Positions 57,771 through 64,000 of a DNA stretch of 64,000 bases are shown one piece after another. This DNA is from Alitta virens. Taxonomy: Eukaryota; Annelida; Polychaeta; Phyllodocida; Nereididae. The position numbers were made by a program, and so were the translations under genes. The notes beneath the pieces are model-generated. The model worked only from the letters and a program-made list of their open reading frames with translations, did no database searches and was not told the DNA's origin. The stretch is taken from positions 36,867,685 to 36,931,684 of the forward strand of contig OW028578.1 in NCBI GenBank assembly GCA_932294295.1, given 5' to 3'. Position 1 is the stretch's first letter, and every line of letters starts with the position of its first letter.

Positions 57771-58437
57771 TATTATACAACTTCTAAAATACAATATACC
57801 ATATTGTTGTTAGTACTTTTACTAACAGGAGGGCCCTGTACTGTGGAGATAAGCTCATGCTTAACAGGTTTTTAACCTCAGAAAATAAATTGTATCCATC
57901 TATCTAGTATCTATTACCACTGCTCGCGTACATAACACTACTGCTACTATACATGATACATACATGATACTACTGCCCACAATGGCCCCACATACATGAT
58001 AAAACTGCCCATATCCATCTTACATAGGATGTGGCCCATATGATAGTCATTCATATGCAAGCTCGCGGGCATAAGCACTTCCAATACACTGAACAGGCTA
58101 TGCTCCTGTTGTCGTTGTTCGCTTGTTGGTCACACACAGCAGAAACTCGAGCATAATGAGTTTCAGGAAACATTGACATTTTCGTACATTTCTAAGGTTT
58201 CTCGGTCTATTATTGTTGGTGCATTACCTGCAGTTAATTGTCATATCCCGAATAGGAGGGAGTTAACTAAGATTTTTGTTGGTTATATCCCGCCTGAGAA
58301 CAATAGAAAAGGGGTCACGTGGTGGAGTGTAAGCTTTAATTATACACTGTGGCTTATGAACTAAACTGCAGATGGCTTACAATAGCTGAGGTGTGAGGTG
58401 TGATTGATTGAATAAATGATTGATTCAATCATCCAAT
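57771..58437. other. No gene seen
   Basis: The plus frame at 58173-58364 has no domain. Confidence 0.4.
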
Positions 58438-58454
58438 AGAAAGGTAGATAGATG

Positions 58455-58517
<63 letters not shown>

Positions 58518-58547
58518 GGATGGATAGATAGATAGATACATAGATAT

Positions 58548-58589
<42 letters not shown>

Positions 58590-58754
58590 GGATGGATGGA
58601 TGGATGGATGGATGAATGGATGGATGGATGGATGGATAGATAGATAGATAGATAGATAGATACATAGATACATAGATAGTTAGATAGATAGATAGATAGA
58701 TGGATAGATAGATAGATTGATTAGATATATAGATATATTGATAGATAGATAGAT

Positions 58755-58834
<80 letters not shown>

Positions 58835-58884
58835 GGATGGATGGATGGATGGATGGTTGGATGGATGGATGGATGGATGGATGT

Positions 58885-58920
<36 letters not shown>
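58438..58920. repeat. Compound (GATA)/(GATG)/(GAAA) microsatellite, ~480 bp
   Basis: Two similar GATA-GATGGATG-GATA blocks (58438-58700 and 58738-58920) with a GAAA tract between them. Long YLSI/HPSI frames come from it. Confidence 0.96.
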
Positions 58921-58921
<1 letters not shown>

Positions 58922-61203
58922 CCCTAATGATATACTCTTGCTAACAGATAAATGGCCCTGATTACCCAGATTCTCCACCACATTCTTTGTCAGTCAATAA
59001 ATCACAGGTCTAACCACTAGGCTGCAATTTCTTGAAAATATTATTACATGACAATAAAAATTGCAATACATCCTGCTAATAGAAAGGTTGAAAAATAAAA
59101 GATCAATTGCATAAGCAAAATACCTACATGCAAAGAAACTGCCTATAAATCAGTTCCAGTTAATTCATTGATTACAAAAGATTTGTTTCATTAATATTAA
59201 TTCTATAAGTGGGAAATCGGCACATTAATATCAATTTGGATGCTGCATTATTGTCAATAAGAGAATAAATAATAAGCAGTGCTTAATGTTCTAGGATGAT
59301 CAGCTTGCACTGGGAAACTAATCAGATTTGAGTTAATACTTAATTGGCAGTGACTCAGCATGGTATCTCAATGAACCAGCTGAGTGGTGACCTGACACTG
59401 GTTAAAGTATGCACCAGGCAAGTACAAAATGAACAAGAGCTGATAAAATAGTTAATGCTAACTAAACACTCGCTAAACACTGGTTGAACACTACTTTAAC
59501 ACTAGATAAACACTGTTAGAAACACTACTTTAACTATATGAATTTAATTTCAATTAATAATTAATATATGAAATTAGCCACTTTTTCTTTTTCTTTATAA
59601 TGTAAGGGGTTTGCACAAGTTTACAGCTTTTTAGGAAGCTAGTGCACATCCCCCACAGTATGCTTATGTCTTTTATTGTTTATGTAATGTACTAACCGTA
59701 TTGAACTACTACATACTGTGTACAAATAAAAAATCTTAAATCTTAATCTAAATCTCAACACAGCTAAACACTTACAGTTAGTTTCATTAAATTTAAAATG
59801 GCCCGTCAAATTGAACCTAGACAAAGCTGTAATTGGTGGCTACTCAAAACCGGATCTAAAAGTATATATTTATGATATATTACATTAATTTCTAACATTT
59901 GCCAATGTTTACACTTTTCTGGTGATAAATAGATAGATAGCTGACTAATAGCTATAGAAGTGGACAGAAGCAGCTGGCTTTAGCATGTTTAGATCACAGT
60001 CAGGTATAGGTCGCTACAGCCGTCTAGAGTCAATCATTTACTTTAAAAGACTGCTGCTCTTCTAATATTGGTCCTATTTTCGTGAAATAAAGACTGAATT
60101 GTTCAGGAAAATGTGTAGAATTTGTATTTATACAATAGATAAATAAATTTATACAAGTATACAAGGCACAAACACTGGTCTCAATGAGGCAGTAGCCATC
60201 ACACTGTATTAAAGTGTTTACATTGTAGGCCTAGTGCTGCTGGCATTCTACACACCACCAGGTATCTATCCTTTTTTTGAAAAAGAATATTCTTGTTATG
60301 AAACTAACTGTACTCAACAATGTAAGAACAATGATGTATACCTTTGAGTATGGTTAGGCCAGTACACTGAAATACAAACTTAACACTCAGCAATGATATT
60401 GAACACAATGATGCTAAGTAATTACTTTCCTATAACATTATGTGAACACCACAATTAAACACTCACTTGTGAACACCCCTTGAACACATGCAAGTGTTCA
60501 ATATGCAAGGGCTGAACACTCCCATAACACACTTGCCTGAACAATTCCGGAACACCGGTAAGTGTTCAATACACAATTTTTCATTTGTTGTTATACTTTT
60601 ACCCTAATATTGACTAGCAAAGCTTTTATGTGATGGGTTCACTGTTGCCTGAAGTCAGAGCTCTTAGGTTATGCTTTGTTTTTATTGATATTCAATAAAC
60701 TGAGTGCAACATCCTTGGCAAGTGTTTGCATGTGTCAGACAGAAAATGCGTCTAACATTTGGTGTGACATCAAACTGACAAATATGTGAGGATCACATAT
60801 AGTTGCATACGGTGAAACGGTGAAATTGTGGGACGGTGAAACGATGAGACGGTGAAACGGCGATACGGTGAGATGTCAAAATTGCACGTTTCTAAGACTT
60901 TATCAAATATTTTAAAATTGCTTAATAAATCAAGACACAATAAATTTATGTCAGCTCGTCAGTCTATTAGGCGTTAATTACAAAAAATTAATCATTAATT
61001 GAAAGATAATCCAGACCAAAACATTGGAAACACAATGGAAATGGCATCATCACCCATTGTTCAGCATTGTGACATCATCACTAGGTTTGTTTACATATTA
61101 ACTTGCTGTGTACAAATGAGCATGTAATGGTAAAAAATATCATGAGACAAGAAGGTAGTATTGGTTTATATGATTATTTGCCTTTGCTAAATCTAAAGAC
61201 ATG
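58921..61203. other. No gene seen; short tandem motifs
   Basis: AACACT-type repeats at 59455-59535 and loosely at 60370-60570. Otherwise AT-rich. Confidence 0.4.
60811..60875. repeat. ~8-bp tandem repeat (GGTGAAAC)n
   Basis: CGGTGAAACGGTGAAATTGT, GACGGTGAAACGATGAGACG, GTGAAACGGCGATACGGTGA. Confidence 0.85.
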
Positions 61204-61370
61204 GGAACTTCAAGTTTCATTTACTTAAAACTAAACTCCGGGTGACGTCACGTGAATGCAGGACTCCCATTGGTTAACTAAGGCAGTCCCTCAACCAGTG
61301 GGCGTCCTGCATTCACGCCATCTGGTGTTGAGTTTGCAAGTCTATGTGTTCAGCTGTAAATGTGAGAGTT
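61204..61370. mobile_element. Foldback MITE (CATGTGA / ACTCCCATTGG family)
   Basis: Left CTCCGGGTGACGTCACGTGA, ATGCAGGACTCCCATTGG; right CAGTGGGCGTCCTGCATTCA, CGCCATCTGGTGTTGAG. The core agrees with 14688-14901. Confidence 0.82.
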
Positions 61371-61418
61371 CTGATAGACTAATTTTGATGGACTAACCTA
61401 ACTAAAATCCAGAAGACG

Positions 61419-62072
61419 TCATAAGGGGTCTCTGGGTGCTGTTGTCACATGTTGTCATGTGAGTGATCCTTTCCAGTGAAGCGTCAGTCTACTTTGCAGT
61501 ACCTTTTTGTTGATCTGCTGAAAAAAGTTGTTGCAAATAAAACATTTACTTTAACTATAGGCGGTCCCTCGATAGCGGCACCTAAATGCCTTAGAGGGTT
61601 CTCCTCCGCTGAATAATTTTTATTTTTATGTTGATTATGTATGATTTTGTTAAATATAGTGGTGAATAATATGATTGAACTTGAACTTGGGGGTCAAAGG
61701 TCAGCCTGTCAGGTGTGACATATTAAACTTAAGAACCACATGTTGTCTTCTGGAGTTAGATCAAAGGCTTCCATTTGGCTGAGAGATCGACTCCCCCTGT
61801 TGGCTAGTTTCCAAATCTGGATTATGATTGATCACATATCTCAGATAACACATATTTACCTCATAATTAAGACTACTTCATTAAGTTGAGTACATTTAGC
61901 ACTAAATCAATGATGTACTATTTATATCTGTATTGAAATTTCAGCCATTAATCACATGCAACATTGTTCATACAATGTCACAGTCACAATGGCTCATTTG
62001 CGCTCATTTGCACTCACGTGACAGGCTGACCTTTGACCCCATGTGACAAAACAGCACCCAGAGACCCCTGGT
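61419..62072. mobile_element. Nested foldback element with an internal insertion
   Basis: Outer arms: GGGGTCTCTGGGTGCTGTTG with TCACATG (61427-61453) and CATGTGACAAAACAGCACCC with AGAGACCCC (62040-62070). Inner arms: GGGGGTCAAAGGTCAGCCTG with TCA (61689-61711) and TGACAGGCTGACCTTTGACC with CC (62018-62039). On the right the arms touch; on the left they are ~235 bases apart, with a family C tail copy (61558-61640) in the gap. Confidence 0.75.
61558..61640 (+). mobile_element. Lone family C SINE tail
   Basis: GCGGTCCCTCGATAGCGGCA, CCTAAATGCCTTAGAGGGTT, CTCCTCCGCTGAATAATTTT: the 3' part of family C without its tRNA head. Confidence 0.65.
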
Positions 62073-62437
62073 GGAGTTGTCTTGCCATTGCCATAGCGGG
62101 GTGTCTTTAGTATTAGCATTTCTATGGGTTCTGGCCAAAATGTTAAATACTCCCAAAAATGCCACTGACAGACTATGCATGCGTCACAAAAGAGAGCTAT
62201 GAAGAAACTGCTTTTCTAAACTGTGTATGCAAGATAATATAAAAATTATTCCTGATCAAGGAAATAGGCTTTACTTATTATTTAGATTAGATTAAATTGG
62301 ATTAGATTAGACATGGAACGATTAGGGTCGATTAGAGTGCAATACATGGACATAAAAAATTATAAATATTAACTTAAGATATTAGATTACCTGTTTATTC
62401 TGGATTAATGTATAAATTGAATTGTAGAATTGAATCA
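62073..62437. other. No gene seen
   Basis: Short GATTAGATTA run at 62284-62335. Confidence 0.4.
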
Positions 62438-62535
62438 TGATTCTACACCCAGGTGTAGATAGGTAATTGGCTATAGGCAGTGATGGCAGGAAGTAGAGAA
62501 AACCCATGATTGAACAGGACTTTCAGGATTGTAAT
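62438..62535 (+). mobile_element. SINE family B fragment
   Basis: CTACACCCAGGTGTAGATAG, GTAATTGGCTATAGGCAGTG, ATGGCAGG match the family B middle. Confidence 0.6.
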
Positions 62536-63054
62536 TACAAAAACAGGAAACTGACTTTATAATCCATGATATATAAATTTTCATTTGATTTCAAATCGAA
62601 AAGATATTTCTGTCTATCGCCTTATGATTTTGAATTTCCAAGTTAGTGACTATACATTATGTTGACAACATAACAATATGTGGAGTCATTCTAATGCCTC
62701 TGAGAACATTCAGTACCCTACCTGGGACTCGAACTTAGGACCTTTCCATCCCTCCTTAGATACAGCACATACCAGTCCCACTCTCACCGAATGACCCATG
62801 TTTTTGACCCCAACATTATTCTTATAATCTTACAGAAGACCTTGGGAAGAAAATTCAATCCACAAAGGAATATGTATGACTTGTTTTTCACTTATTCCAA
62901 TTATCGCCTTCTTTTGTTTTAGTAATTTATAGCCAAGGTCAAAAGTGGGCAATAAATTCGTAGTTACCAAGAAACTTTCCAGATGACTAGCCATATATGA
63001 CTTTACTGATATCTAAAGATGAATGAGAAAACAGTTTTGGTACTGAATTGTATG
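62536..63054. other. No gene seen
   Basis: A GGGACTCGAACTTAGGACCT stretch near 62725 resembles a B box on the minus strand, but no family body follows. Confidence 0.4.
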
Positions 63055-63455
63055 GGGAGGGGAGGAAGGAACGAAGGAAGGAAAGAAGGAAAGGAACGAA
63101 CGAAGGAAGGAAGGAAAGAAGGAAGATAGATAAACCGTCAGACAGACAGATAGATAGATGGATTGGTAGATGGACAGATAGACCGATGGACAGATAGGTA
63201 GATAGATAGATAGATAGATATATAGATAGATAGTTAGACAGATAGATAGATAGACAGATATATAGATAGACAGACAGATAGATAGACGGATAGACAGACA
63301 GATAGATAGTTGGATAGATGGATAGATAGACCGATGGACAGATAGAGAGAGGGATAGATAGATATATAGATAGATAGATAGATGGATAGATAGATAGATT
63401 GATAGTTTGACAGATCGATGGATAGATAGATAGATAGATAGATACGATAGATAAA
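63055..63455. repeat. Compound (GGAA)/(GATA)/(GACA) microsatellite, ~400 bp
   Basis: GGAAGGAA block then GATA with GACA, GGTA and CGAT variants. The 150-168-residue YLSI minus frames arise from it. Confidence 0.96.
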
Positions 63456-64000
63456 AACTCCGCAACAGGGAATGGTCTGCAGCTCATAAACAATGCAAAA
63501 TTAATAAGATTTCATGGAAAACCCATTCCATGAAATTTTGTACATAGATTGAATTTTTTTATTAATTGCTTTTTCCAAGAATCGTGCACCTAATTTTTGG
63601 GGAATCGTTTTTGGAAAATGCCTTTGTGGAGTCGAATTAATTGCTAATGTATTATGTATTTTATTTTTCCATTACAATGTATAAGAATATATCTCTTTTG
63701 ATGTGAGAAATATTGCTGGTTTTAGTGGCCATTAGCCGATTCATTACAATGCTTATGCTTACATTAGATATTGGAAATAAAAAAAGTTTATTGTCAGGTT
63801 TTATATAAAACAGCCTTTACAAAGAAAATACAGCCTACCTAGCCGAATTATATGAAGTGGAATAATGAATAACAGGAAATTAATATACGTTTCTTGGGTA
63901 CAAGAGATATTGTGACAAATTAATCAGGCAACCATTTTAATCAGGAAATCAATTAGTCTATGCTCTTCTTTGTGCAATTAATTTGATCCAGTTGCTGTAT
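63456..64000. other. No gene seen
   Basis: AT-rich end of the window. Confidence 0.4.

Noticed and set aside
58155..58364. Tyrosine recombinase expected downstream of the DIRS/Ngaro-like pol
   Set aside because: The short plus frame here shows no recombinase motif; none was found up to the microsatellite at 58438.
31279..63455. GATA arrays considered as CRISPR-like arrays
   Set aside because: No unique spacers between repeats; simple microsatellites in a eukaryotic genome.

Overview
The window looks like intron- and repeat-rich DNA from a metazoan, most likely a marine invertebrate or invertebrate deuterostome. It is AT-rich, nearly all reading frames are short, there are split genes with GT/GC-AG introns, and it carries many tRNA-derived SINEs, palindromic MITEs, GATA-type microsatellites and DIRS/Ngaro-like retroelement remnants. 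The species cannot be named from the sequence alone.

The one clear host gene is on the minus strand at the left end. Seven exons between 9355 and 3658 join in frame through compatible splice phases. They encode the first ~305 residues of a multi-pass membrane protein of the STRA6 / RBP-receptor family: a glycosylated extracellular N-terminus, then about five membrane segments. A further matching exon lies at 582-643. Two weak candidate exons (3089-3107 and 1156-1209) could bridge the gap in frame. The rest of the gene should lie beyond base 1.

The rest is repeat-dominated. At least three tRNA-headed SINE families are scattered on both strands: family A with a tRNA-Gly(TCC)-like head, family B, and family C, whose 3' tail also occurs alone. 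Several small DNA-transposon-like families are recognisable by terminal inverted repeats: a TA-flanked CATGGCC family (five copies), a CCAGATAGCATTCC family (three copies), a CATGTGA/ACTCCCATTGG foldback family (two clear copies and one doubtful), a GACTWAAGGGG element, a ~1 kb element with a CCCTYARAGGACATGGCAG terminus, and a GGGTATTATCGAC palindrome present as two overlapping copies. A 1.85-kb segment (23121-26828) is tandemly duplicated with no difference seen except a C-tract length.

At 50.7-56.9 kb there are two broken pieces of one retroelement family. A gag-like ORF lies on the minus strand. A decayed reverse transcriptase/RNase H region lies on the plus strand. The same ~75-bp gag-pol junction is present at both ends of the interval, in opposite orientations. 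A small ORF at 28084-28371 resembles the N-terminal segment of ZMYM/Crypton-derived proteins. Minisatellites and microsatellites account for most of the long open frames elsewhere (TTEPS-type, YLSI-type). No CRISPR array, operon or rRNA gene was seen, and no convincing functional tRNA gene.
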